Assembly (NCBI GenBank): GCA_013368315.1
Contig: JAACJM010000118.1
Span: 1 to 64,000, forward strand
DNA length: 64,000 nt
Direction: 5' to 3'
DNA from: Tetrapyrgos nigripes
Lineage: Eukaryota > Basidiomycota > Agaricomycetes > Agaricales > Campanellaceae
Shown one piece after another: positions 22,672 to 34,942 of this stretch (the stretch's first letter is position 1; each line of letters begins with the position of its first letter). The notes below the pieces were generated by a model. The model searched no databases, had not been told where the DNA came from, and saw nothing but the letters and a program-made list of their open reading frames with translations. Both the position numbers and the translations under genes were made by a program.

Positions 22672-24010
22672 GGAGGAGTCAAGGCTGAAGGAGAATTCGA
22701 GGTGTTTGATAGCGGGGGGGCCTGGGAATTCCTGTTTGGAAAACCCTTGCTAACCCGCTTTAGAGCACACCACAATTACGAGGAGGATATAATACGCATA
22801 CCGTATGGGTCAGGATCAGTCATTCTGCAGAATGAACTGCTGAAGAAGCGAGGAGACGAAACGGGGGGCAATCATAATGAACCCCCCTCGAGGCAAGTCC
22901 ACACCAGTGACCTAGAACAGCAAAAGAACGTTACTAATCAGGTGGCAGCGGTAGCATTAAACATGAGGCCACATACCCCCAAACACAACATTAGGCGTGT
23001 ATATGGATTCATACTCACGGTACATATGGGCTTTTAAGTACAAGGTGAAGGGCAGCGGGAAGACAACGGTGGAAGGTCTGGGCAAGATATTCCATGACTA
23101 TATACCACCGGACGTGTTCCAGACTGACGGTGGATCCCATTTTGACTGCGAAGAAGTCCGGAATTATTGCGAGCGGTATGGGGTAAAGACTCATGTTGTA
23201 GCAGCATACTCACCATGGATCAACGGGCTTGTTGAGCGTGGCAACAAACTCCTACTTAGCGTTTTGAAGAGGCTGTGTGCACCAGAATTAGGGGAAGACG
23301 AGTACAACGATGTGCGGGTAGAGGACTTACCGCATACATGGCCTGACCATCTCGAGGAAGCCCTCTGGATTCTCAATAATCGCATTCTCAAAACTCTCCA
23401 CTTCTCTCCGAAAGAGCTCCTCCTCGGTTTGGTCGTTAACACAAAACCAACTCCTGTCGAAGAAAAGTCGTCGATGTTGCGTCCTGAAGATGTCGAGCGG
23501 CAAATGGCCTATGTTGCGCAGCAGCGCCTGGACGGATACGACGCTACACTGCGGTATGCGGAAAAGCGGAAAAATGAGTTTGATAGGCGAGTAATGAGGC
23601 GGGCTCCCAGAGAGGTGGTGTTCAGGAAGGGCCAACTGGTGCAGGTATACCGGAGTGACCTGGATTACACCTTCAAGACAGAAAAGAAACTGCTACCGAG
23701 GTGGTCGCAACCAAGGCGTATTGCAGAAAAGGTAGCCAATTCATACAAGCTGGTAACGTTGGATGGGACTCCGGTCAATGGGCTTTTCAGCTCAAGGAGA
23801 CTGCGAGCGTTTATACCGAGGGAAGGGACGAGGCTGCATGAGGAGCAAACGGCGTTAGAGGTGAAGGAAAGAGAAAAAGAAACGGTTCCCATCGATGTCA
23901 ACGTTGGCGATGACAACGGAGCTTTGATGGCCGATGAGGGATACGATGACGTTCCATCCGGAATTGCGGACCTATCGGATTTGTTGGACTTATCAGATGT
24001 TCTCGGTTAG
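22672..24010 (+). pseudogene. Internally deleted Ty3/gypsy Pol (protease-RT junction joined to integrase)
   Basis: Two parts of a Ty3/gypsy polyprotein are brought together. The first, about 22672-22975, reads GEFEVFDSGGAWEFLFGKPL, a region that normally lies ahead of reverse transcriptase. The second, 22997-24010 (about 337 codons, open), is the integrase core after its first catalytic Asp: SYSRYIWAFKYK, then DVFQTDGGSHFDCEEV (second Asp), then SPWINGLVERGNKLLL (catalytic Glu), then a C-terminal domain with FRKGQLVQVYRSDLDYTF and LPRWSQPRRIAEK. RT, RNase H and the zinc-binding domain are missing, and the two parts are in different frames. It is a deletion derivative that could move only with help. 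Confidence 0.88.
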
Positions 24011-24079
24011 GTTAGTTCTGGTTAGTTCCTTGGTGTATTTCGCGGGATGTTTAGAGGACAGCGACGAGGACGTCGCTAC

Positions 24080-24170
24080 GTTTGGAGGGGGCACATGTAG
24101 TAGGGAGAAAGGGTAGGCCTAGGCCTTAGGAGTCACGTGATCGCGTAGCATACATGATAGTAGTAGGTAT
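24080..24170 (+). mobile_element. Gypsy polypurine tract and partial 3' LTR
   Basis: GGAGGGGGCACA is followed by TGTAGTAGGGAG, the expected polypurine tract and LTR start after a gypsy Pol frame. The LTR contains AGGCCTAGGCCT and CACGTGATCGCG. It runs into decarboxylase-like sequence by about 24175, so it is short or truncated; no matching 5' LTR is visible. Confidence 0.5.
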
Positions 24171-24235
24171 TAGCGAGGTTCACAACACGAAACCACCATT
24201 CGACTCCGCATTTGGCCCGGGAACCTCGATAGCAG

Positions 24236-24847
24236 CCTTTGGCCTACTCCAACGTCAGTGACGAATACAAGGGCGCATTCACCGGGGGCACATTTTGTCA
24301 CTCCTTCCTGAACACGACCGACTACCACCGTCAGCATGCGCCCTGTGAGGGGGAGGTGCTTGAGGCGAAGGTTATCGAAGGCATCGCACATCTTCAGGTG
24401 AAGGTCGTGCTGTGCCCAACGACAGGCAAGCCGATGGTGGAGATGCACCGCAAGCCAGACCCTTTCCAGAAAATCAGTCACCACGTGTTGAAATCGCTCC
24501 CGGATGATCATCCCTATAAGCTACCGGTCGATGGAGATACGGCAGGACTCGACGCGCCTAACGACCCTGGCTATCAGTTCCTCCAGACTCGTGGCTTGGT
24601 GCTTATCAAGAACCCCGTGTTGGGCCTAGTTGCGTGCATGCCGATCGGTATGGCCCAGGTCAACTCCGTGGTTCTGTCTGTTAAGCAAGGTGATTACTTG
24701 ACGAAGGGGCAAGAGATGTCTTTCTTCAAGTTCGGTGGGTCGGATATCGTGATGGTGTTCCAGAAGGGCGCGAATGTGAAGTTCACTGCGAATATGTTCC
24801 AGTGGAACCCCGTTGGTAAGCAGGTCGCAGTCTCTCAAACCAACTGA
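24236..24847 (+). pseudogene. Phosphatidylserine decarboxylase-family C-terminal fragment
   Basis: The 203-codon frame is the C-terminal half of a pyruvoyl-dependent PSD-family decarboxylase. These enzymes remove CO2 from phosphatidylserine, or in some fungal members from amino acids. It shows FTGGTFCHSFLNTTDYHRQHAP, the conserved motif with the paired His, and FFKFGGSDIVMVFQKG near the C-terminus. The Ser of GGS is the expected self-cleavage residue that becomes the pyruvoyl group. There is no in-frame start: a stop at 24230 precedes it, the usual N-terminal region is absent, and a gypsy LTR lies immediately upstream. Most likely the retroelement truncated the gene. A remote upstream exon cannot be excluded. 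Confidence 0.8.
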
Positions 24848-24849
24848 GG

Positions 24850-26440
24850 TTGTATCGGCGAAGGACTACAACAGAACTCTTCGGTGAGATATCTTCCACT
24901 GTGGTTCGAAATGCCTTCTTGATACATAGGTGCTTACCAGATTCTTTCTCATTGCTCCAGTGTACATTGAAAAAATTAGCATCGCGCTGAGCCCTTGTAC
25001 TATAGTGATTAGTATCCTGAATTGGTGAAATATGATTTGCTTGTATGACATACCTGAAATGGAAATCCTGCAGTTTCGTAATGCCCTAGGAAGGATAACA
25101 TAAGAGCTATATATCATTTTTTTTTTGTGGCAGTAGGTATATATGTAGGACTTGTTCACCACCACAAAAACTGACAAAAGTATATATGCAGAAACGATGA
25201 ATATGAACCCATATATTCCTCGTTTTAAAAACGGGAAAATATTTGGTGCAAGTTTACTGTATGCATACCCCCGTTTTCGCATATTTTCAAAACGGTAGTA
25301 TATATTCACATATATTCTGCTGTTTTTGAATGTAATGAAAATGAGGGTATGTATCAGTGATATATACGGCTTACTTTAGGGATAATTGGGTCTTACTTAG
25401 GGCGCTTTCCCAGGTATTGAAAAACAGGGAATATTCCGTACATATGTTGGAGTATATTCATTAGTAGCTTTCCGAATACCGAAGTACAAAATGTGCTTAC
25501 TGTACATATCAGAGGCACATCTCGGGTCCACACCGAGACATTATTGAGGTCCTGGAATCAAGATACGATACCGTTAGAGTGAGGTGCTACTTATGCCGAG
25601 GACTCAACCGGATCCCAGGATGGAAAGACAAGCAAGTCGCGACGCGCGTCGCGCGTGAGTCATTCCAAACTCCGACTGAAACGCCGCTTATAAAGACGCG
25701 TCAAAAATCGTATCGACATCATAGACTTTCTTCATCCCTTACCACCACCACCATTACTTCTTCTCTCCTCTCTTCCCAACGCTCTACTCCATGATCACAG
25801 CAGCGAATTCGCTGTCACGATGTAAACGCCTTGCTGGATAAATATCTGCGCACACGCCAAACCCGCTCGGACATTGCAAAAGCAACGCTGGTTGCCTGAC
25901 TCGACGAAGGACTATACGGTAGACAAGACGACTGGAAGATGAGGTGGGGTCGTGGCAAGGGCATGTGTGATCAAGCAAAAGTACGTGTATTCGCTTTCTT
26001 CGCCCTCGCTGTTTTCACTGACAAGCTTGTACATATGACAGTGCGACATCGCTGTTGATGCGTTGACGCGTCATCCTGCCCTGCTTCCGTAAAACGTTCT
26101 TAGTGAGTCTCACACCTTGTTTTTCGGCATAATCTCATCTTTTTTGTATAGGTTACGCGCATATACTCAGTACTTTGAAGTAATCTAACCCCTTACGATC
26201 TTCGGAGCCTTCACTCATGGTCCGTCCTTCTTCGTAGTCTTCAAACTGGTGCTCGAGTGTCGTTTTCTCCTCAACGCGTGTGTCAATGTCATCCCTGCCG
26301 CCGTTTGAGCGAAGGTGCGCGTGTTTTCTTTCTTTACCCTTAGCGTTCTCACTGACAGGTTGATGCATACACAACGATAGGACTCAGAGCCTCATCCAGC
26401 GCTTGTACTTAGTACCTTTGTATGTACCATGTATGTAGAT
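24850..26440. other. Unassigned AT-rich region
   Basis: Around 25190-25330 there are TATATTC-rich sequences with GTTTTAAAAACGGG and related elements. Near 25630-25800 a promoter-like arrangement appears (the palindrome GCGACGCGCGTCGC, then TTATAAAG, a pyrimidine-rich leader and an ATG at 25791), but only 16 codons follow before a stop. Nothing codes convincingly. Confidence 0.35.
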
Positions 26441-26499
26441 ACTCATAATTGAAGTCAAATCTTTATCCAGGCCGAATGCAAGTCTGCAATATATGTCTC

Positions 26500-26670
26500 G
26501 CTCTTTCAGATGTGCTTCCTTATATGCCTCGACTTTGCATATATTCCTTGTCTTTGAATATATGCCTCATTTTCGCATATATGCCTCACTTTCGCATATA
26601 TGCTTCGTTTTTGCATATATGCTTCGTTTTTGCATATATTCCTCATCTTCGCATATATCCCTCATCTAAA
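26500..26670. repeat. ~19-20 bp minisatellite (GCATATATGCCTC type)
   Basis: About eight tandem variants of CATATATGCCTCATTTTCG, differing mainly at TGCCTC/TGCTTC/TTCCTC and the following T/C-rich bases. The unit contains the palindrome GCATATATGC. The frames across it are periodic and not genes. Confidence 0.85.
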
Positions 26671-26679
26671 AAACGGCGG

Positions 26680-27500
26680 AATGTATACCGTCTACATACC
26701 GTCTATAAACCACGCGATAGTCATAAATACTTATATATTCTGGCATTATTTATACGAGGAATATATCCGAAAACGGACCGTATAAGGGTATGTTTACTTC
26801 TGTACATTTTTGTGGTGACCAATTTGCCCTTCGTAGCGAATTATGTCGTTTCCTTTGCTGTATGAGAACACTCTGTACTATGGCAACGAAGCTCAAGAAG
26901 AGGGAGACGGCGGACAAGGTCAAAGAGGACGTTTCCATTGCTGCACTACAGGAAGTCTGAAAGGCTAAGTACATTCACTACTATCTTCACATTCTTTGAC
27001 TATAAGCCTGGTTTAAAAGATTCCTAAAAAGCAGACATATATCTAGAAAGGACTTGAGGCCGGTACTAAGGAGTTTCGTTGAAACAGAGATCTTCCAAAC
27101 GCCTCTCAACTTTAGTGTTAGGCAGGTGGATGGTGCGTTGACCCTGCCGAAGCCAATCTGGAACAGTATCTCACGGTGAATAATCTTGTTAACATATACT
27201 GACTCGCAAGAATCTAGGGCTTGCCATGTCCATATGCAACTGGCTTCAAAGAAAGTGCTGGGACCTTTTAAACAATGTGCCCGTTGTCATTTCGAATTCG
27301 TCCAGATTGCAAGGTTTCCTCGATCTCTTCCTGAACTGCTGTGTACAGAAAGCCATGCTACTCTCAAACCATATCCACTGTGGTATATATAGCCTCGTCG
27401 GTCCCGCGTTGTACAATAGTCAGTAAACAAAGAATTCCTCTTTGCTATACCAGCTTGAGAACATTCAATCGTCTCTTTCTCTTCAAGTTGCTAATATCTC
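26680..27500. other. Unassigned spacer
   Basis: No gene, repeat or element is recognised. The sequence from about 27410 reads as the 3' flank of the minus-strand DUF6533 gene. Confidence 0.35.
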
Positions 27501-27506
27501 ATCATC

Positions 27507-29448
27507 CTAATTGACTATAGTATCCAATATTATACTATGACTAGCCCGAATGTTCCTCCTCCTCAGTCTTGAGCCCGTTTGATGTTCTAGATCACGACTT
27601 TCCGACCATGACATACTGGGAGCACAATCAATATCGCGCTGCCTTTGAGAGGAGAGAATTCCTTTATCAACAGATTTATGAAGGTTGAGAAGCATACGCG
27701 ATCCCATTATCGCGAAAAAGTTGCAAGTGAGTGTATATAGAGGTTCTGTGGTGTAAGCCTGTGGTAGGGCAGAGGGGAACATGTTCAAAAAACAGGAGGC
27801 AAATGAATGAATGTTCCTACCCCGGAACACTAAGCCATAGAGGTAAGGGAGTAGACAGACGTGCATATAGAAAGCTTGACTTACATAGTATGTTGTTATA
27901 TTTGCAAACGCTGAAAGCAGCATGCACCTGGTTTATTCGTAGTCTGATTAGTTGAAGACAAAAATAAAGAGCGTTGATACTTACACGTAGTATACAGCAC
28001 CTATGATAGAGAACAATCAAGGAGGAGTAAGAAATTGATTATTGATTCACCCATCTATGTAGCCAATATACTCACCATCTTTAAATAACAACTCAATCAA
28101 CGGATCAGACACCACCTTCCCATTGATCGACCAGGATTTCCATAGTGTTAATGAAAATATGAGAGATTCAAACACTATCGTTAATATCCATGGCATTACG
28201 CGTTCTAGAAGAAAGAAGGAGCAAAGATAATTAGATTGAGCATGATTTTCACACAAGTACAAGTGAGAGACCCACGGAAGACACTGAGAAGACAAAGTTC
28301 AAAGCGAACGACGAAGATGAACAAGTTGAACATGACGGAGTCGTAGAAAATGAACTCACGGATCGACACGTAATAGAGCCACACATCCTTCAGGATGCAA
28401 TTCGATCGGTACGGCACCTTGATCTAAGCACAACCACTGTTGGCGTACAGGAAACTCAGGGTTGAATGCAAGACCACATTCATCAATTTCAATACTCACC
28501 AAGGCTGTCCCAGTACCTAATAAATTTGTGACCGCCATAATCACTAAAATTCGACGACTCCGTTCGTAAAGCGCGTATATACGCAAGCACAGGAAGACTA
28601 AACGCGCCAGAGCCAACGTATGGTATGGATGAATTGTGGATGAGGAGGATTGAGCATGAGGGAATGCTAGGGAGAAAGCATAGAATAGTTGGAGGGTTGA
28701 AAGTCTACCTACCGCATGCTATCCCAACTCTCAAGGTGTTCCAAACGATCCAGTACGAATAGTATTGCATGCACCTAGATACAAACAAGCCAGATCAGAA
28801 CCAGAGAGCAGGTGTAGGATTTCATCTCTATTGGAATTTACTGACGCCTGAAAAGTAGATAGCAGAAAGATTGGTGTTCAGAGCCAGAAACATGACTTCG
28901 ACGTATAATTAGAGAGCTTGATAAATTGAATGAACCCACACTAGTACTCATCATCGAAAACGTCACCACCGTCACAGGAATCGTTCCGACCAACCCCAAG
29001 TAACGGATGACAAGGAAGCAAAAAGAGGATAGGATTTTAGGCCGTGTCCAGATATACTTGACTTCATCGTCTGAAAAGATATCAATCATATGCGAAAACA
29101 TCACAATCAATCACTGAGTACTAGGAATTTAGGAAGAAGCTAGGCAGAACTCACCAAAAGTGATAATATAATCCCAAACGAATATCGCTACAAATTTTGC
29201 GTTTGTGGGTTATTAAAGCGTCCACTTCAAAAAGCTTGAAAAGACGACGGACTGATACCCAGGAGGTACATGTACCTATGGAAAATTCTGCGGACCCTCG
29301 TAATATTAGCATCAGTACACATTGTGCAGCGAACGGGAAAGGGAATGGGCAGGAAACAAGCAAGGACATAGGAGAAATAGGAATTAGTTACTCACATCTG
29401 CCTTTCAATACCGACGATCGCAACGCCAGAATTGCTGCCCTGATCCAT
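27507..29448 (-). CDS. DUF6533-type multi-spanning membrane protein
   Basis: A basidiomycete integral membrane protein of unknown function, about 321 residues in at least 11 exons. Exons on the minus strand are 29448-29396, 29275-29259, 29187-29155, 29070-28942, 28774-28713, 28666-28500, 28423-28360, 28204-28076, 28000-27985, 27927-27885 and 27758-27507. The N-terminus reads FVWDYIITFDDEVKYIW followed by FLVIRYLGLVG, the DUF6533 signature. Later segments include LCLRIYALYERSRRIL and PWILTIVFESLIFSLTLWKSW, and the end has SRMLLNLHKS. Seven membrane helices are likely. Exons of 17 and 16 nt are needed to keep phase. One junction (28942 to 28774) does not keep phase with any GT-AG choice I could find, so there may be an undetected exon or a one-base lesion. 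Confidence 0.8.
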
Positions 29449-29459
29449 AATGATATAAT

Positions 29460-32125
29460 CAACGACAGCAACACGAGCGACAATAGAGTCTGGGCAAGGC
29501 CGGGAAGAGGCGTGCTGAGGGAGAGGAAGAGAAAGGGGAAAGAATTTGCGTATCTGAACTAGTACGTCCTTTAAGCTTTTCGGCGTTCGCTCAGTACGTG
29601 CTAGCTAATACTGTCCCTGCATCCCTCCATTCAAATTTTAGAATTCGGATTCATGTATGTATGTGATGCTTGGTTGCAGTCCTTTCGAGTTCTTGACACT
29701 GACACGTGTAACGGTCGACTCGGTGACTCCGTCGATATGCACGTTGTATACCTTATTTGCAAGTATGTATGTAGGTCAGTATATTCTTATTCAAGGGGGT
29801 GAAATACATCCTAGGCTCCAAAAAAAGATTGCAAGGACTGCCGACTCCTCCATATATGTTATTTTTAACTCTCTTTGGAGAGGAAGGGTTTAGCAGCCTG
29901 ATAAAATTCTCTGTTATTTTCTCGATCGAAGGTACCGGTCTTGCCCGTTTCGATAAAAAATTTCGCAGTAAGATACGAATGCTGAGGTGAAAGGCAGGAG
30001 GCACGGCGATACATTTTTGTCAGGGTTTGATCATGAACTAAAGTGACGGTGATTGCACTAAATAGTGACTGCCCCTTGGAGCAAAAAGAGGAGATTGGGG
30101 AGCAGAAATCACTGTAGTTCGTAGGTTCAATTTGAAAAACGTGCCCTGCAAATTAAATTTTGCTCACATTATGAGCTTTTCGTTGTGCGTGGTTATAATC
30201 CGTTTTACAAATATGATGACTGTGAATCTTGCTAACAAGGTGCTTTCTCCCGGCAACAGAGAGTCAGGGAGGACGGAGCGTGACTATGAAATCGTAGCGC
30301 CGGCGATAAGATGTCATTGTTCGGCAACAACCGAGAGAATTTTCAGAACTCACGATTAGACCGTGTGAATTCCGGTCCAGAAACCTCATGCGAAGCTGTC
30401 TCAGGTGCTGCAGGGAATTGGAGTCCTCCTATCCTGTTCTTTCCCTCCGGAACAGCACTCAAGGACGCCCAGTCAACGCCTTCCATCCATACTGAACCGA
30501 CTCTCCTCGCTTGTTCCTCGCTCTGTCGTCACCAGCCAGGTCTTTGTGCTCAGATGACAGCGCAAATCTTCAAATTATGTGAAAATTAGATGTGTATATC
30601 ACCCACCTGGAGTCCTATTCCGTGAGTTCTCTCAGCAAGAACATTCTTCGTTCCCTCCTCTGGCATTCCCTGTCCCACTAGGGATAGGGTTAACGACCCG
30701 GTTCAAAAGTAAGGACCTTTACAGAACAACAGCCGTGACTCGACGGACCCATCGTCGCGTCGAAGATATGGATAGTAGGACTTATCTCGAGAGAATGAAA
30801 CGGGGGGAAGGAATCGAGCTGAGAGGCAAGAAGAGGGAGGCTATGGGATTAGGAGGTGGACTGCCACTGGCAAGAAGTTGGGCTGGCGACGCAATGGGAT
30901 AAGCGAGCCCAGGAACTTGAAGCGCTGGGACGAGAAGTGAAGTGAAGTGAGGGATACGTATGCGTACGAGTGGATGGGAATGGTGCAATTGAGAAGAATA
31001 ACAGCTGGACTGTACAGGACTCCCGGTGAGTTCATCCGTCATGAAATGTGTTTGCTTGAGCTAACGTATAACTATTACCATGAAGGACCACAATATCCCT
31101 CTGTCTCCTATTCCATCTTCAATTTATCGCCTAATCCTTTACTCCTTTCTCTCAATCGGTTTCTACTTTGACAATCCTCGATATTCTCTCCCGCGTTTGG
31201 GGTGGGGAGGGTCTTTGACGGCTCTGAATCCTTCATTTACAGCATCGATTCTTCTCCATTTGGCTCACTGGAATCCATACTCTACTCGCCTCCAGTTTAT
31301 CAGTCATCAATCCTCAATCCGAACCTTCTTCTACGACTTCGCGATGATGGGTACTTGAGGTGTAGATGAAATTCGAATACGTCATCATCATCATTGAAGG
31401 AGTTGATGAAGAGGGAGGAGAACGAGCTTGAACAGGAGGGATGAGTAGATGAGAGGAGGACATAGCGATTGCGATAGGCCCGTCAGCTTGATTATGCGAG
31501 ATCGAGGTCGAGGTCGAGATCCAGACAGATTCTTGATGAGTGGGGAGGCATCAGAGTAACAGTTAGAAGTGGTCTTTCCGTCTTCTTCCCTTCTCGCTAT
31601 TCTTCCAAGTTCCTTCCGCCTCACGTCTGTTTAATATGATAGATTCTTAATCTCTCCCTACTTCATCCGTCTCCGCCAAGACACCAGCCACCAATCACTT
31701 TCTAATCATTCCAACCTTCATCTAACAATCAACGCTTAACGCCTCCTCCACTGTCATATCAACTTGAAGGGAAAGACATCCATCTCCGGTCTTACACAGT
31801 CAGCGAATGGGAAGAATGCCGGTCTCTTTTAATAGGGGCGCGGGATAGCCTTTCCCGTTACTCCATTATCCCGCGCCCTGGCCTTTCCCGGAAAGGCCAA
31901 GGAAGCAGTGTAGAAAGATGGTTTGTTTAATGAGAAGCAGTTGGACATCACGCGTCACACAATGTCGCTGCCGTAGATCAGGTGGCAGTCCACTAAGGCT
32001 GTATAGTTGCTTTGTGTGTCCCGCGAGATGTCCCTGAGTTCCCGGGCGGTCTCACTTAGTCCGTGTCTCCAAAGCTCCCTCATAGCACTCAGATCTATCT
32101 CTCCGGCGGCTGGCGAGCACTACTA
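29460..32125. other. Unassigned intergenic region
   Basis: Several frames of 60-107 codons occur (for example 30311-30589 and 30579-30902), but none has a domain, a consistent intron pattern or typical composition. Purine-rich stretches lie at 30790-30990 and 31390-31480. The palindromes at 31836-31899 are listed separately. Confidence 0.35.
31836..31899. repeat. Two adjacent palindromes
   Basis: GGGCGCGGGATA at 31836 pairs perfectly with TATCCCGCGCCC at 31867 (12-bp arms). The adjoining TGGCCTTTC-CCG-GAAAGGCCA at 31879 is a 9-bp-arm hairpin. The loop of the first contains GCCTTTCCCG, which repeats part of the second. This arrangement resembles the end of a small fold-back transposon. Confidence 0.6.
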
Positions 32126-32128
32126 GCC

Positions 32129-32136
32129 TATTTAAA
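32129..32136 (+). promoter_or_regulatory. TATA-like box of the GMC oxidoreductase gene
   Basis: TATTTAAA lies 104 bp upstream of the start codon. A CATCTTCATCCCCCCATCATC pyrimidine-rich leader, typical of fungal transcription starts, follows about 30 bp downstream. Confidence 0.55.
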
Positions 32137-32232
32137 TGAACAAAGTCGACCAACTGTCCCATCTTCATCCCCCCATCATCAGCTACAGCTGCAGTCTACA
32201 ATTTCGCTCTGGCAGCTTGTAGCATCAGCATC

Positions 32233-34942
32233 ATGATGATGAAGTTTTCATCTCTCTTGACCACGTTCGTCCTCCTAGCACCCTCTGTGACCTTTGGGAC
32301 TGGCACTGGCAGCAGGGTAGCGCTATACAACGACCCAAATGATCTGCCGACGGAGGAGTATGATTTTATTGTAGTTGGAGGTGGGTAGAACTTCTTACAC
32401 AGACATGCTCTGAGGTTGGGCTGTTGATTATATTTTTGGCTGACCTTCGCACGCGTACTTTGGACCTTTGAACTTGAAGCCGGTACTGCAGGAAATGTCA
32501 TCGCCACTCGACTTAGCGAAGATCCGACTAGAAGTGTTTTGGTTATTGAGGCTGGTGTTGAGTGAGTGGCACATCCAGCTCCCGCTCGAGTCATTCTCAA
32601 GTCATTCGTTCTATATTAACTTAATGATTCTCAAACGTCTCCTTGAATTCTCAGCGACACTGACGTCCTCCCAATCCACGTGCCATTCCTCGCGTTCGAC
32701 AACATTGGAGCCAAAGTTGATTGGAATTACACTACTGTGCCTCAAAAGGAGCTGAACAATCGCCAAATCACTGTCCCGAGGGGATTTACACTTGGGGGAA
32801 GCAGTAGTATTAGTATGTCTCGCCTTCCGGACCTCGTCGACCTTTCTTTACTCACTCTTTTGTGCCCAAAGATCTCATGATCTGGACTCGTGGATCTCGA
32901 GATCTCTGGGATCATTATGCCAATGTTACGGGCGACTCGGGATGGAGTTGGGATCCAATGGAAAAATACTGGAACAAGGCGTGTATCTCCACACTATTAT
33001 TCTCATTTCTAATTTCTTTTCTGATTATTCCTCTTCACCATCTAGATATCCACATTTGTCCCACCCACCTCAAACCCTTCCCCGCTAGCTGTCCCACCTC
33101 CAAACGACCCCACTTTATCTAATGGAAATGGACCTCTCCTCGTCACGCTACCCAACTTCCCTAGCGAACTCGACGGGAAAGTTATCAACGCTAGTAAGTT
33201 GTTGCAACAGGAGAATGGTGCGGACTCGAGATTCAAATATACGGTGGATATAAATACTGGGGATAGTCTTGGATTTGGTGAGTATCGAATACGGAGAAAT
33301 CTCCTGGATTGGATTCTTGATCAGAGTTTGTTGCTTATTGGTGACGCAGCATATATGCAAGAATTAACTGGACACGGCGAACGCTACTCCTCAGCTAGAG
33401 GTTATCTCCATCCGGCTTTGAACAGCAAGCGCCCCAATCTGTATGTCTTGATTCAGACGAGGGCGACGAGGTTGTTGCAGGGTATGAACGTTACCTCGGA
33501 TATCCCTTACTTTAATCAGGTTGAAGTTGCTCAGAGTGCTGATGGTAAATGCGCCATTTCCTGGGTACTAGCAGAATTAAAATTTGCTTACTATGTATCA
33601 TCTACAGGCCGTCGGTTCAAATTCAGAGCGAGAAACGAGATTATCCTGAGTTCTGGAGCGATAGGTGAGTCTCAACTGAAATATTCGCGAGTGTAGTACA
33701 ACTGAACGGCGGTACCCACCAACAAGGAACCCCTCAGTTGCTCCTCCTGAGTGGAGTGGGCCCCAAGGAAGAATTAGAAGGGCTTGGAATCGATGTTGTC
33801 GCTGATAGACCCGCAGTAGGTAAGTGCTAATCTTCACCACAGCCTACACGCGTACGGTACGAAGAATGACACTCAATCTCCTGGCTCAGGCAAAAATCTC
33901 CGTGAACATCCCATGCTCATAACAATCTACGAAGTCAACTCCACCAAGACCTCTGACGACGTGACCAGGAGCCCTGCTTTGAAACAACAACTTCTCGAAC
34001 AGTGGGAGAACAACAGAACTGGGTTGTTTGCGAATACGGCAGGTAGTGCTTTGGGTGGGTGACCATTTGTGATCAACCATCACGATGGATTTTGACGTTT
34101 TGTCCTTGGCAACAGGATTCGTGAGATTACCGGACGATCAGTTGGAAGGGATACAGGATTCTGCGTCTGGGCCTAATGCACCTCATGTCGAATTGTTGTA
34201 CGCGGTGAGTATAACTATTCAACTCTATTTACGGTTGGGAGTGCCAGTCACTGAGTTGGTCTCCGCCACCAGGATAGCTTTTTGCCCGTTTTGGGAAAAC
34301 AGCCTGCAACTGGCAATTACATCACTGTAGCTAACATCGTTGTTGCACCTAAATCTGGTGAGTACGACTCGGTCCTGTTTCTTTCTCTGGATTGCTAAAG
34401 ATCTCACGACTATCAGTGGGCTCATTGACTCTCGAATCCACCCACGGAGACACGTTCACTCAGCCGCTTATCGATTACAATATATATGGCGATTCTTTCG
34501 ACGTACAAGCAATGCTTCAAGTTGCAAATGATTCCGAAACATTTTTTTCTACGGCTCCATGGACTGAAGACAACTTCATTGTCTCCCTCGTTGGTCGAAA
34601 TTCCACTAGCATCGGTGCCACAGAGGAAGAAAGAATAGCTTTCTTGAAGGACAACACCATTACTATTTTTCATCCTGTCGGGACAGCAAGCATGGGAAGC
34701 AAAGATGAGGATGTTACGGATGCCAGACTCCGAGTACGGGGTTTGAAGGGAGTTAGGGTTGTTGATGCGAGTGTTTTCGTGAGTCTCTTTCTTCAACTTT
34801 GAGTTTGAGGCGAGGTTTGCTTATAGAAACGCTTTCCACCCATCAGCCTTCCATCCCAGAAGGTCACCCTACAGCAGTGGTATATACTTTGGCAGAAAGA
34901 GCAGCGGATCTAATTAAAGAGGACAATGGGATGTCTTTGTAA
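32233..34942 (+). CDS. GMC oxidoreductase (aryl-alcohol oxidase-like), secreted
   Basis: An FAD-dependent glucose-methanol-choline oxidoreductase of 622 residues. Family members oxidise aryl alcohols or sugars outside the cell and can supply H2O2 for lignocellulose decay. Exons are 32233-32380, 32480-32561, 32655-32812, 32872-32978, 33046-33277, 33350-33544, 33608-33664, 33727-33819, 33890-34054, 34116-34204, 34273-34357, 34417-34778 and 34847-34942. A signal peptide ([18 protein letters not shown]) precedes the FAD-binding [18 protein letters not shown]. Also present are [16 protein letters not shown], the GMC signature [21 protein letters not shown] (catalytic His about 555) and PEGHPTA (second His about 598). 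All junctions keep phase if the fourth intron (32979-33045) is GC-AG; otherwise that junction holds a one-base lesion. The exact substrate cannot be inferred. Confidence 0.93.

Noticed and set aside
26449..26865. 138-codon frame
   Set aside because: A shadow of the 19-20 bp minisatellite, with periodic residues.
30311..30902. Two adjacent frames of 92 and 107 codons
   Set aside because: No homology, purine-rich composition and no splice logic.
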